DNA of 64,000 nucleotides from Tubiluchus corallicola (GCA_030141605.1 JAQGDQ010000238.1:213501-277500); one strand, 5' to 3'; positions 35,115-47,236 are shown, numbered from the stretch's first letter. Translations and numbers: made by a program. Notes: generated by a model not told the origin, from the sequence alone.

Positions 35115-38100
35115 CTGAAATATAAACAGATCACTATTTATAATGACCGTTTTAGAATCACACAGAGACTAAACTAGAATAACAAATAATCCAAAAAGCA
35201 GTAGTGCAATAAACCTTGCAGACTACAATACGGACACTATGAACACCGTCGATGGTTATAATCCGGTTTCATAAATAATTCTTTTTACACGTTCCGTTCT
35301 TTAGATTGAAACTACCTCTGCAGTTTGATAATTGTGAATACATGTCTTCATGTGTTTGTTTCACTTTTTGTAATTATATTTTTAATTATAGTAACTATTT
35401 TTTACTGTTGTGCTTTGTACCCCAAACTAAGAACGTGGTTCTCAAACGCCCAGGTCGAATTTTTCCCATCTTCCTCAATCCCAGGCATTTTGGATCGTCA
35501 TTTTTATTTTTTACCATTTTAAGTTTGCGGCGCAGCAGTGGCAGTTGTTAGAAAGTTATGTTTGTGTATCTGTTAAACTTCTACTTGGATTAATATCTAA
35601 ATCATATTGGAGATAAGTACAAAAGTTCTTTCTTAAGTGCCGGGATAAGAAAGGGAGAATACTAGCGAATTCGTCGAAAAACAAAGCACTTATTTGAGAT
35701 CTAATACTACAAGGATAAACAAAATATACAGAGTATATGCACTCTTTCCTGTATGGAGTTCCTCTTTCATCTGTAATCCTCTCAATTCATCCTCTGGCAA
35801 AATTCCTCCCCTTATGTTTGAAATTTCTCCGCTATGAGCCGTTTGAGAATCACTGGCACAGAATAAATTTGAAACCTCTTAGAAGGGGAGGGGGCGAGCA
35901 AGATAAATTAATTTGATTAACATTGTTCTTCTCCACCGACAGTGACGAATTCTAAAAACAAGAATTTAGCCACAATCAATCAGTAGCTGTTCTCTTGTTT
36001 GACACGTTCTCGTCGCGAGCACCTCAGATTATTACTAAACAGAAGGCTACTTTTTGCTATTTAGGTTAGAAAAGAGACCGTGAGAAACGAGAGAGTAATT
36101 TTCGTAATTACCCACTCATATTTATATTACGTCTTTGTTTGCCCCATGAAAAGAAGGTACAATGGCCGCAGTATATACTTTTGTGAGCCATTTAACATTC
36201 TAGGACATCGAACCAGTTAAAATTAATTCAACGGGTCAGATGCACATTTCTTCAAAGACTTTTTTACTTGGCGGACGTAATACATGATAATGCAGCAGAG
36301 AAAAGAAAGTATTTTAACTTAACCTATTTCTGCTAAAGTAGGAAAGTTTGGCATAATACAGAATATATATATATGTGTATACGAAAAGAAGAAATCCATA
36401 ATGATAACAAATCTGATGAGGAAAACAAATTGCGAACATATCGAACCTTCGAGAAACAGTATCAGCTAGAAAATTATTTACTTTCTGGTTGTTTCAAATA
36501 TGCTATAAGAAAATTTACAAAAGTGAGAATCATATCACGCTTTGCGTGTTGAAAGAGGGAGGCACGTTAAACCTAGAAAAATCCCGACTGAGAATCGTAT
36601 ATGTACATATTGTTTAAGAAATGAAATCGAAGACGAAAAACACTCTGTTATAAAATGCCCATATTACAATGATCTTAGAGGAAAATTATGTAATATATAA
36701 TTATATAATTATACCAGAATGTTTCCTTATGAGCTTTTCTTATGAATTTTTCTTTATGCTGATCAATTTTTATTCTTTATGAGAAGTAGTGATTTAGAAG
36801 TTATTGATTATGTTGTTGCTTATTATTAAAAGCGTTTTTAAGACATGGTGAACAATATGCTATGTAATGATCATATCACTGAAAATGAAGCCAAATAAGA
36901 GACAATCTACTTTAAATACTAATCAATAAACTTTTCATTTAAATAACTAAAATAACGAACAGGAGCGATTTTATAATATGTGTTTTTTCAGTAATTGCTT
37001 GTTTGTTTGCAGTGCCACTGTATTTCAAAATTGAAATGGTGTGTACGTCTTGTTGTTTTGTATCGTATGTACATTTGGCACGAATGAATACGAATAAATA
37101 ATATATTAGTTCTTGTATAGTTAGGAAGAAATGGGAAGAAGTCAAGCTTCAATCTGGGCCTGGATTCGAACCATGGACTTATATATTACAATGATCCCTG
37201 GATTGATTCTTTGGACTGACATCCAAGGAAGAAATGGAAAGAAGTCAAGCTTCAATCTGGGCCTGGATTCGAACCATGGACTTATATATTACAATGATCC
37301 CTGGATTGATTCTTTGGACTGACATCCAATGGTTCCAGATCGACAAGCAGATTTATTTGGGGGCGTCTGATACCCTTCTATTAACCCACTATTAATGTGA
37401 TTTTCAGCGTATTACCTGGGTTTGGTTTACTTTGCATGAATTAGAGACTAAAACGCGTTTTGTAGATACAGGTAAGAAATTTTTCAAGTTTCTGCAGCTG
37501 TTAGGCCTCGAGGCAGGTGATTGATCTCTGAGATTCATCAAATGATTCCACAAATCTGTTTATGCCATTAATGTCCAGTTTGCCCAAGAATATTCAAGAA
37601 CGACATGCACAAATATACTGTCTGAAGTAAACTACTGTATGTAACAAAGATTAAATTTCTTCTTTATATTACATCGGAGGAAGTTTGTACATAGTTTTCA
37701 TTACATCATTTCTAACGAATTATATTTTCCAAGCGTATTTTACACAGACTGCTAGAATTTGTTATGTTAAATTTTCTTCGTAAGATCAATTACACCCCTA
37801 TCTGAATTAATGTCTTCCATTTTAGGCATTTTTGCCATCTCTTAATGCTGCAATTAAAAAATTATTAAAGCCCCCCTCCCGTCTTCCGCGTCCTAGCACA
37901 CATGTTGCATAGCCGCTGATATGTATTCTTTCCACCTATAGCGGTTTATCAACGGTCAAAAGTTTGCAAACTGTTGTATTCACACGACAGATTGAAACTT
38001 CCCAAAGTAGCTTTTCTTCGGAGCGGCATGCCCGTTTGTAATAACCGTTCTCAAGAGCACGAAAATTCCAACATCACTGACGAGTGACGACATAATAAAA

Positions 38101-39658
38101 GCGAAAACGTTTAACGTTTAAACCGCAAACGGTGGAAAATAATCGCATTTCTGGTTTACTCGGCTTGTAAGGTTCATACACAAAGCAATCCAATACTCAC
38201 TTTCAAGTATGGCAGATAGTAATCTTTATCTAACTGAACACTAAATTATGGACTTCTTTTTATTGTTGAATTTTGTACGATTTTGCAACCATATCACTCA
38301 TTTAGTGTAAAAACTTGTGTTTAATAATGTGAAAATTCACTAATTAAGAATAATCGAAATTGCTCTTTACACTGCAGCAAAAAAGCGTCTCAAAACAAGT
38401 TAAATAGACATAATAATAGTTGTAATATCTTTCTTCTACACTAAAGAAGTAATTAACTCGTGTACTTGAAAGAAAAGTTTAACAATTTCGTAATAGCCCA
38501 TCAAAGGATACATACATGCAACGTACAAACATACATACATGCAACGGATACATTTTTTGTGCGAGTGCCATGAAAATGCACTTTATAGATCACTGTACGC
38601 ATTAAATTATAGTAATATTGCAAATTTATTTGATGGAGAATTAATGTCAATAGGTAGTTTCATTTACGACTGTATGCATAGATTTGTGAATTAAATAGTA
38701 TAGCTTTGTTAGCGGATATATAACCGCATCACGGAGATTATCATATAGGTAAAATATTTGTTTAATACATGTGTACAAATGCTTAGTAAATAGTTTTTTT
38801 TCGCTTCATGGAGCTTACAACTGAATTTGTATATCTGTATGTATACCTGTGCAGCTATGTTGAGTCAAATTGTTAGTATGATCTGGAAATCATTACCTGA
38901 GCTCTGCCCGCTGATAAAACCATCGGGTGTAATTTGTAATTTTCGTGTTGGAAATGTGATTTTCAGAAATAAAAGATCTATCTATCTACAATTAACACAG
39001 TACGGATACAATTAACACAGCTGACAATCTGTGCATCATAATTTCTAATCACTATAATTACTGTACTTCACCTACATCTTTTTTCATGGCATCCAGTATG
39101 AGAGCTTTCAGTTCTCCTAAACTTTGATTTATTCGAGCACGCCTTCGCTTTTCCATTATTGGTTTCGAGCTCTGAAAAGTTTACGAAAAATTGCATTTAC
39201 ATTAGTATGAAGCACACAGGGAATCACAACTCTGGGTGTAATTTTCTCTGTTACCTATTAATTCTTGAATTGCACTGATTCGAAATCAAACTGACTAAAA
39301 CTGACTATTTATGCATCAAAGACTGTATAAAAATAAGCAGAGAAAAGAGGGGGGTAAAAACAGTTTTGTAGACGAAAAAATAAGTATGAATGCATACACG
39401 AATCTTAGGAAATCGGTTTAAATTATTAAGTTTTGACGTCTTGCAAACTTAAACCTCGATGAAATCTTTATTTGGCGGCACGTAAACGAGTATAAAGAAA
39501 CACAAAACAACTTAAACTTGTTCCTCGGCCCGAAGAGATTTAATACAAATAGCTATTAAAACTTTACAAACCTTTCTGTTTGATTTGGTTGCCGTTTTTC
39601 CAGCTGGCGGTGTTTCAGATGTATCACTTGATACGTCTTGATCTTCCTCCTCGTTCAT
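34353..39658 (-). CDS. hes: HES-family bHLH-Orange repressor (three exons)
   Basis: Spliced protein of 314 residues from exons 39658-39572, 39171-39076 and 35114-34353, joined by introns of 400 and 3961 bases, all junctions in phase 0 with GT...AG. Residues 30-85 form the bHLH: the basic region [13 protein letters not shown] carries the proline typical of HES proteins, and [20 protein letters not shown] leads helix 2. The Orange domain spans about 102-140 ([17 protein letters not shown]). The C-terminus is WRPW (311-314), the Groucho/TLE recruitment motif. HES proteins bind N- or E-box DNA as dimers and repress proneural and other genes, often as Notch effectors. The splice positions, after the K before SSKPIMEK and after KKD, are those I recall for vertebrate HES1. 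The middle third is rich in Ser, Thr and Pro. A HES1/HES4 type is likely; exact orthology is open. Confidence 0.95.
35115..36388. other. HES intron 2, 3'-proximal part
   Basis: Non-coding; short plus-strand frames at 35306-35551 are not supported. No conserved-looking block stands out by eye. Confidence 0.6.
36389..36696 (+). pseudogene. C-terminal fragment of a non-LTR retrotransposon ORF in the HES intron
   Basis: Reads [20 protein letters not shown] and then, after one frameshift near 36550, [20 protein letters not shown] with [20 protein letters not shown]. The C..C...E.EDE.H...CP.Y..LR pattern is the C-terminal zinc-knuckle-like region of Jockey/CR1-like elements. It is antisense to the HES gene. 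The relation to 26042-26431 is close, but here the CP cysteine is retained. Only the C-terminus is present. Confidence 0.75.
37123..37329. repeat. Tandem duplication, 103-bp unit with a box B-like motif
   Basis: Two almost identical 103-base units (37123-37225 and 37226-37328). On the minus strand each contains GGTTCGAATCC, a perfect match to the pol III box B / tRNA T-arm core. The unit may therefore derive from a tRNA-type SINE tail. It lies within HES intron 2. A 63-codon frame through it is an artefact. Confidence 0.8.
37330..39075. other. HES intron 2, 5'-proximal part
   Basis: AT-rich intron sequence. At 38820-38990 a stretch ending AATAAAAGATCTATCTATC resembles a retroposon 3' tail. 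No exon supported. Confidence 0.5.
39076..39171 (-). CDS. hes: HES exon 2, basic region and helix 1
   Basis: Acceptor CTTTTCAG|AGC and donor GAT|GTAGGT enclose exactly 96 bases (32 codons), from [20 protein letters not shown] to the final KKD. A 96-base exon here matches my recollection of vertebrate HES1. Confidence 0.93.
39572..39658 (-). CDS. hes: HES exon 1 (coding part)
   Basis: ATG at 39658-39656 starts 29 codons ([20 protein letters not shown] and on) ending ...SNRK. The donor is AAG|GTTTGT, with GT at 39571-39570. This acidic, Ser/Thr-rich leader directly precedes the basic region. No alternative upstream ATG in frame was noticed. Confidence 0.88.
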
Positions 39659-40006
39659 ATTTGATCGATTCTTATCGTTTTCAATCATGCAAAAGTTGTG
39701 AGAAATATAAGTGGTCCAATGCCTCCAGTCACTGCTGCTCTGTACAATATTTGCGACACTATTTCATTCAAAAATCCTGAAAAGTCAGCTATTTTATCAA
39801 GTAAATTATGTAAATGTCAATGATGCAAAACCCCAATAAAACTTCTAGGCAATTAAGTTTTTCTTAAATGCGTTTACACTTAGCGTTTGTACACATGCGT
39901 TGAAAAGCACTTTTCATCAAAATTGCCTGTCATCAAATGCGAGTATTTTCCAAGTGCGTAAGTCAGGCGTACGAACGTCACACCCCGCGCACGATCCGCA
40001 TACGAC

Positions 40007-40014
40007 TGTGGGAA
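40007..40014 (+). promoter_or_regulatory. Candidate CSL/Su(H) binding site upstream of HES
   Basis: TGTGGGAA (followed by AG) matches the CSL consensus YRTGDGAD and is the form I remember from the mouse Hes1 promoter. It lies about 350 bases upstream of the HES start codon, where Notch-responsive sites would be expected. It may sit inside a possible mobile element (see rejected items). Confidence 0.45.
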
Positions 40015-40082
40015 AGCCAAACCCACTGCAAACAGCCGCGGGTAAATGATAAACACACCTTGAATACCTGTGCAGCGCGGCG

Positions 40083-40090
40083 CGTGTGAA
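40083..40090 (+). promoter_or_regulatory. Second candidate CSL site upstream of HES
   Basis: CGTGTGAA also fits YRTGDGAD. The two sites have the same orientation and are 76 bases apart, not the classical head-to-head Su(H) paired site. Confidence 0.3.
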
Positions 40091-40639
40091 CTCATGCCGG
40101 ATGTCTGTACTTGATTTCAGTAATAGTGCAAACTTGAAATACTAAGCTATGCTATTGCATTTTTAACTCCTTCATCCTACGTTTTTCATTACTGGCGTAA
40201 CAGTTTTCACACCTGTGAACAGCAACATTAGAAATAAAATCAATATCGAGCGTGCTTGTAGTTGCCTAGACTCTTTGGGTCTCACCATCATGAGTACAGG
40301 TGTAGATTAAATGCCGTGCTTGGTCGACTTTGAGGCGTTATAAATGCTCTAGGAAAATTATAATACAAACAAGTTTGGAACGACCCAATGTCATTCCCAT
40401 TAGTTCCGATAGCCCTATTTTAGAATTGTCATTTAAAAACACAAGACTGCAGTGTCCTCTTATCCTTGCCAATGGACGGATACTGAATGCTGAATGGTGC
40501 CTTCAACTTTACAGTACAAAACAGTTTTTCACGCATTTGCATTTCATGTACAAATTGCGCAAACAAAGCTAATGACCAGCCGACTTAAGAAATTGCAATG
40601 AAAAGATGAAAAAGTGAGCACGTATCTAGAGAGTTCGTA
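40091..40639. other. HES far-upstream region, no supported gene
   Basis: An 80-codon plus-strand frame without ATG at 40330-40572 has no recognised content. Confidence 0.4.
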
Positions 40640-40770
40640 CACCAAAGCGGTCAAAGCGCCACCAATCAAAGGATCACAGTCCAAACGACCACCAGACAAA
40701 TGGCCACTGGTGAAAGATTCACTTGAAAAAGCAAAGGACCACCAATGAAAGGACCACCACAAAGCACACC
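40640..40770 (+). repeat. Degenerate 15-mer array
   Basis: Units such as AAAGGACCACCA and CAAACGACCACCAGA repeat with about 15-base spacing. They are related to the clean array at 15511-15642 but more diverged. Confidence 0.7.
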
Positions 40771-42236
40771 ACGATGTCAACCAAAAAACCATTTGAGATA
40801 CATTTTGCTTTGTGTTAGATAGTTATATTACACATATGATTTGGAGAGGTTAAATTGAAAAGTTCTGCCTTATTTATTTGTCAGTACTTTCCACTAGGCT
40901 AGAAATACTGTTTTTATCTGTTAAATAATCCGATACAAATGTAAAGTAAAAAACACTTTAAACAGTTTTTTAAAATTAAAATACAATTTTTTACAACTTT
41001 TAAAAGGTTTAACAAAACAGTTTAGAAATAACACCATACAGATGTATTAGTGACAATTGTTATCAGTTAACTGAAACATCTAGTTTTAATCAAGATATTT
41101 CTTTCTACAGTGCCTGACTACTTTAGGCATTTAACTAGAAAATACTCATTCAAAAATAGTACAAACTTTTGTGACTTGGAGTTAATAACGTTCACATTTG
41201 ATATGCAACTCACAATAACTGATTTCAGTTTTTTCAGAATTTTATCTTTCCCACGGGAGCTAAGGTGTTACAGTAATTAGAAAGAAATCGGTAGAACACA
41301 GCGAAGTTTCTTTTTATAAGAACGGTACACCTGCGTAAAGTTTTGGCTGCGACAATGTGGGACCATTATTTCGGAACCTGTCACCGTTTGGCACAAATTA
41401 AAATCAGACAGAGGGGGTAACTTGTTTCATACCTTCCTTGCACAGATCGGTAAACATTAAAACATTTCCCAATGACGACAAATGATTTGTGAAAGTATTT
41501 TTTAGTGTTCTGAAACACGGTCTGCAGTATGTGAATTATGTCATTATCCAGATGTAGTATTGAAGAAATACCAAACCTATAAAAAGTCAGAGACGACAAT
41601 TAAACCAGCGACACCAGTTATAAAATGGCATTTTCATATTAAAAAAATTAAACACTCAATCCTCAAACCTACTTGATAAAAACAACTTTTCGTTAATGTT
41701 TTTAAAGCATCTACTAACTCGTTTTATCTGTCAGTCTTGTGTATGTTGTTGGAGTTTTACCTGTTAGTCTAGACTGCAGCTGAGTGTTTTAGCTTCTCTT
41801 ATTATATATGTGCACTTATCAATCACTATTATTAAAACCGAAACTCATTAAGATAATGATTATTAAATAAAATATTATCTGGAAGCAAAAATCGAAATTT
41901 TTCTCAAACTACTATCAAGCTGTCAGCACATCGACTTGCGATCCTCGGTCTGCCCCTTTGACAGGTGGTCTTTTGGCTACTTTTATGGCGCGTTCAGACC
42001 AGAGAGTTCTCTCGCAAGTTCTCTTTGAGAGTAAACTTGCAAGTGTGAACGGCTTTGCAAGTTCTCTCGCCAGTTATTGGGCAAGAACTCTCGGCAACTT
42101 TGGCAGAGTTTGCATTTTTTGCAATAAAGTGCGAGAGAATTTGGAATTTACTGTCAGGTAGAACTTGCGAGAGAAAAGTCTGGATCCACTATTAAAGTGC
42201 CGAAGGTGGTTCTTTGTCTGGTGGTCCTTTGACCGC
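40647..42236. mobile_element. Candidate element bounded by inverted 15-mer arrays
   Basis: The left boundary reads GCGGTCAAAGCGCCACCA. The reverse complement of the right boundary (42203-42236) reads GCGGTCAAAGGACCACCAGA. The same repeat type thus occurs in opposite orientation at two points 1.6 kb apart, as in foldback-type elements whose inverted ends are themselves tandem repeats. The interior (40771-41940) has no transposase-like frame and a nested short element lies near the right end. The boundaries and the single-element interpretation are inference. Confidence 0.35.
41995..42184. mobile_element. Short element with imperfect inverted ends
   Basis: The left end is CAGACCAGAGAGTTCTCTCG followed by CAAGTTCTC. 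The reverse complement of the right end is CAGACTTTTCTCTCG followed by CAAGTTCTACC. This makes an imperfect inverted repeat of about 28 bases around a 190-base body with internal CAAGTTCTCTCG repeats. It sits inside reverse-oriented 15-mer units (41955-41975 and 42203-42236). The target duplication is unclear. Confidence 0.5.
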
Positions 42237-43203
42237 CCACCCTTATATAGTATACTTGTAACGCTCTGCTACAAAACAGAGTGCAAAAGTCCTGTTATTA
42301 TTACGCTGACAGCATGACACACATAATGAAAATAATGTACTTTTTTCGTGATATAGTTTCAATTACCAGCGTGTTCCCGTTTTTCACGTTATCAATGTTA
42401 TTAATGACTTGTAAAGTTTATAAACCGTCCATCATCTTTGAATGTACAAAGTCACGTTCCTGAATGAAACATGTTTAATAAATAGAAAAAAAGCGTTAAC
42501 GTCATGACAAACTCGTACAACAATATAATAGAACGCCCTAGTTGTCATTCGACAAGATATAGATTCTAAACGACTTAAACGCCGGGGTCCTTAAACACTA
42601 AACAGAATCAAGAATTAAAGAATGACGTTAAGACAAAAAACTAAAGTCGGTACAAATTTCATTAAACATTAATTCTGTTACTAGCACTTAACGCGCACTA
42701 GTTGTATTAACTCGGTACCTACCTTATAATTTAAATTTATAGACAATTTACCTAACCGGTGGGCAATCAAAAATTACGAACCTTAAGTAAGCATTGCGGA
42801 GACTTTCATCAGCCTAGTGGCGTCATCTATGAGTAGCCATGAGCATATGACTACAGGTTACATGAGATCTCACTAGCAAATTAGTCTCTCTACCTCTAGA
42901 TCATTCTCTAGTGAAATTTAGGAAAGCATACACAGAAATTTGACTTCTTCCGATGTACGAGTAGCTCAAATGGGATAAAATGGTGACAATTTTATCTAAT
43001 TAAAAAAACATAAAAGTAGTTAAGGGCAGTTTAGAAAACACTACTTGACATTTTACATAATGAAAAGTTCAAAACAAGTCTAAAATATACCAACCAAGCA
43101 AATGTTCATATAAGTTACTCTTTTGCAACTTTTGCAAATTGGGCGTGCTTAGCAGAAGGTAGGAAATTATGATAATTACGGTAATTTTTATCACATGAGC
43201 AGA
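42237..43203. other. No recognised feature
   Basis: AT-rich intergenic sequence with no supported gene. Confidence 0.5.
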
Positions 43204-43425
43204 TTGCGCCATCAATAAGCCCATCATCTGTTTTCAGTCCATGAAACAATGTACTCTAACACTGTAACGCAGTGCGGTATTAGTTGTATAGGAAAACAAA
43301 CTTAACGAATTTTAGAGTTATTTTTAACATTAACACCACTGCTTAAAGAATACACAGCATGCAATTTCTATCACAAATTCCAGAACTTAAATTTTAATTT
43401 TTTTAGCCAACAACAGATGGCGCTG
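43204..43425. mobile_element. Candidate 0.2-kb element with GCGCCATC ends, copy 1
   Basis: TTGCGCCATCAA at the left and CAACAGATGGCGCTG at the right form short inverted ends 0.2 kb apart. A similar pair occurs at 45048-45260 with the same spacing. The bodies are not clearly alignable by eye. Confidence 0.25.
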
Positions 43426-45047
43426 CACGCCAATGTGTGTTGTGAATTTGTGATTCCGCAATATGGTACTGAGGTTCTTTTGTGATTAGCTAAAACGTAA
43501 ACATTTTAGCGACATTTTGCTACACTAGTGGTTTAAGCATACAACACCCAGGAAATTCTGTTAAAAAAGCGAGTCAATTAGGCCTAGGCCTGCACAACGT
43601 TCAGTCTTGATTTTACGGGACATTAAACGAACCTTCATTTTTCTGTCAGAACAATGCAAATGTATGATTGTACAGAATGCAAATGTACAGATTTCACAAT
43701 TAACGTAACACAAACATGACAGAAACTCTTGCAACAGCTGGATCGCTAAAACTTTAACAAAGACAGCTTAGTTAACATGTTTCAGGGGCAACTGACAATC
43801 AAAATCTATCACTGTCTTCACAATGATCAACCTCTTCATGTGATCCGGGCAAACAAACTAAGTAAATTCGACTGCCGTTTTGTTAAAATTAAATCATTCA
43901 ACAAGTAAAACAAAATGTAGATACGTTCGTTTGAAGTCAACGAATTGAAAAAAAACTACTCACACAGTGATTAAAAGTCCAATTGCAATAGTCTTCAACA
44001 GAAGATACTAACTAAAGGAACACGCAGACAGGGTAAGGAAGCTTGTGTAGTCAGCAGCTGGAGGCCATTTTTAATTTTAAATGAAACGTCACTCAAGAAC
44101 AAGTTTTCTAAACCCAGAACAGACGAAAATTGGGAAAACTATCGTAAGCAAATAAAATGTCGCACTCAGGAATTCCATTCAGGAATATTTCAAAGAGGCT
44201 AAATTCAGATACTTCTGGCCTACAGTGAAGCCCTTTTTATCAAGAAATTGCGACTACATTTCCTCAAAATGATCAAGTTCGGCAAAATGACAGTATTGTA
44301 ACAGAAGGCGCTACCCTTTTGATATTTTTTCAAAGCAGCTCTGCCAGTTCACTAATGCAAAAGCCAATTTTATATCAGAATCGTTCGTCTCGTCCGCTTG
44401 CAAGATGGACACAAAACTGTGGACTTGGCTAACGGATGGTGGTAATGTTACTGTCGTGAAATTTGTACAATCCACAGAAAGCTAAATATGTGGAGCTAAA
44501 TTAGCAAAATTTAATATAAAGAAAAGAGCAAACTGTGATGACATTCCAGCCGTACTGCTCAACTGGCACATTTAATGCTAATAAATTCCTGATATGACTG
44601 ATATTCCTGTGTGCATATTTTCTTGTACTGGGAAGCTTGCAAAAGTTACAGCAGTGCATAAAGGAAAGTAAACTAAAACCAGTCAGTGTACTTACAAGTC
44701 ATGTCGAAAATATTTGAGGAAAAAATGTACGATCGGTTAAAAGCAATTGTAACACCCATGTTTTTTAGGTATCTTTTGGGGTTCAGAAATTCATTGAGGT
44801 TGTAATGAAGTTTTGCTAAAGTCATCGGAAGATTGGAAAATAGCACTGAACAATGGGGTAGACTCATTTCTCAGAAAGTTTTTTTGCCAGAAAAGTACGT
44901 TTGCAAAAAAGGTTTGTAGAAATAAAAACTATCGTTAATGAAAAGTTAAAAAGTTAATTGGTTTATGTTAATTACTTGTCTGCTGCTTGAGGGAATCGGT
45001 GCTCAGTTGGCCAAAATGATTACTTGGGCATTTAGGATGTGAGCATG
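43426..45047. other. No recognised gene
   Basis: AT-rich intergenic sequence; a 64-codon minus-strand frame at 44673-44867 has no recognised content. Confidence 0.5.
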
Positions 45048-45260
45048 TTGCGCCATCTACTATTCAGATCTTTAAATAAAAGGGACACCAACGCATAAAA
45101 ACAAATAAAACTACCATAGACTTAGGTAACTGCTAATTTTTAAGTGGAAAATGTTACTTTAGAGCCTTTATTCTCGCTCAGTATTTTTGACTCAAATATC
45201 ATTGAGGCTGAACTGAAAAACAGTAACATTCGGTTTGTTTCTCGCCAACAGATGGCGCGA
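45048..45260. mobile_element. Candidate 0.2-kb element with GCGCCATC ends, copy 2
   Basis: TTGCGCCATCT (45048-45058) and CCAACAGATGGCGCGAA (45246-45262) are inverted. AGATGGCGC is also the core of the fly CTCF motif, so these could instead be protein-binding sites. Confidence 0.25.
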
Positions 45261-47236
45261 AATACATATCAGACAGCTTTCAGCGTACACTAGTGTACTT
45301 ACACTACTGTATAGTAATTCTAAAATATTGACCGGCAATCAACAGTGCAATTGGCTAGTTTCAAGATTATCGGTAATAATCATTAAGAGTGATGGAGTTA
45401 ACCAACAGTTTTTAAGTCTTTAGGCCCAAGTTGTCCAAAGAGTAAAAAATGAACCCGAACTTTCAATTTTTTTCTTTGTGATCATTATTTGTTTTCAAAT
45501 AATTATGAGAATTCATCAATTATTATAAATAGCAGCGATTTAGCTGGATCATAATATACTGTATTGTAAAAATGGCGGACTTCAATGCTACACAGTGTCT
45601 TTTAACTTTATTTACAGTCTAATTATTTCACATTGTTTAATTTCACTCAAACATCGCCACGTATCAGGCTTTAGTTGTTATTGCCATAAATACAGAACTT
45701 TAAATTCTGAAACATGGCAGAACTTTGTATTGAGATTGCAGATAACATCTACTAAAGCCGCATAAAAACTTGTTAAAATATCGATTTTGTATACAGGCAA
45801 AAGTAAAAAGACTGCATGTAGGATTTCTGAGAAAAACAAACGAGCAAAAGTGAATAGCATACATGAAAGACGTACAGAATAATAAAATTTAATGGAAACA
45901 TGTCCAAGCAAAATTGTAAAATAGTGATTTAGTATTTTAATACTCAGCAGAGGAGTTTAAACAACATAAAATAACAATATAGCAATATTTAGTGATGCAG
46001 TAATTTAGATTATGGAGTATTACATTTTGCGTAGATCCAAGCTGCTGTAAAAACATCCGATTCAAATGATACTGACCTTGCCAGCAGGTCAAATAAAACA
46101 CGAACAAATAAACCATTTTGCAAATTTTGTCTAAACAATACAATCTCAATAATTATTAGTCACGCAACTTTGATACCAGAGCGCAATAAAAAGGCCACAA
46201 TAGAGAACATGTGCCGGTACAATAGATATATCTTAAATTTTAAAGTGACTCACACCTTAATATAATCTCAAGCTGATTTCATTATCATTAATTTTAGTAA
46301 AACATCAACGCACCTATCCAACAGTTATCATAGTTATTGTAATAAGTTAAATAAAGCTTATCATGTGTTTCCCTTATTCTTTTTGATGATCTAATACAGT
46401 CAACAAATCATTTAACACTCCCCTATGCAAAAATATAGACCTAGTTTAGTTTAATTCCAATTATTGTCAGCAAACGACCATGCACGAGTACCACATACAC
46501 ATAACACACAATAAATTTCTTAAAAATAGACTCCTGGAGATTATGGTGATGATTTTAACAACGTGCATAAATGGATAACTCATAGTTGATTTTGAACTGT
46601 ATTTGCCTTGTGCGTTTGCTCTACATAAAAATATACAAAAAACATACCATTTGGAACTGCCATGTGTTGATTGGTGGAAATGACATCGGTTACCAATAAA
46701 GTACAAGTACGTATTTAACAACACATGCAGTGGTTAAGAATCATTATACGGTACAACATATCTGAATTGTTCAGCACACCACAGTGCAAAATAAAGTTTT
46801 ACAAATTCATTTATACTCAAGAGTCGATTTGACATACATTTTTATATCACGAAGAAAATTTAACTGAATGTTCTATTTCGTACATACTCTTTCTGCATAT
46901 AATGTGTAAATAATGAAATTACTTCACTCTAGTGTAAATAATTTAGATAGCATTATTTAGAAACTTATTTCATTCTCGTTCTATTATTTATGTTAATATG
47001 TCAAATTATTAAGCAAACAGAAGACAAAAAACAAACACACATGACGTAAGTATTTGTTGCTGAGGGGTGCCACTACTGTAAAATCAAAGCAACTGAGATT
47101 TTGAACAAATCTACAAAGGTTTTTGTGCGCCCAATGCTTAAATTGTGTTTCAAACCATTTCAAAATAATAACAAAAAACTTCTTTGGATAGGGAATACAT
47201 CATCAGCATTAGGCTATATCATGCTGATTTAACATA
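45261..47236. other. Intergenic, no supported gene
   Basis: AT-rich sequence downstream of the SGPP gene; several 60-85 codon frames have no recognisable content. Confidence 0.5.

Noticed and set aside
39869-40096. Possible MITE upstream of HES (ATGCGTTTACAC versus ATGAGTTCACAC in inverted orientation)
   Set aside because: The inverted match is only about 14 bases with mismatches and no target duplication is clear; the region may simply be the HES promoter.
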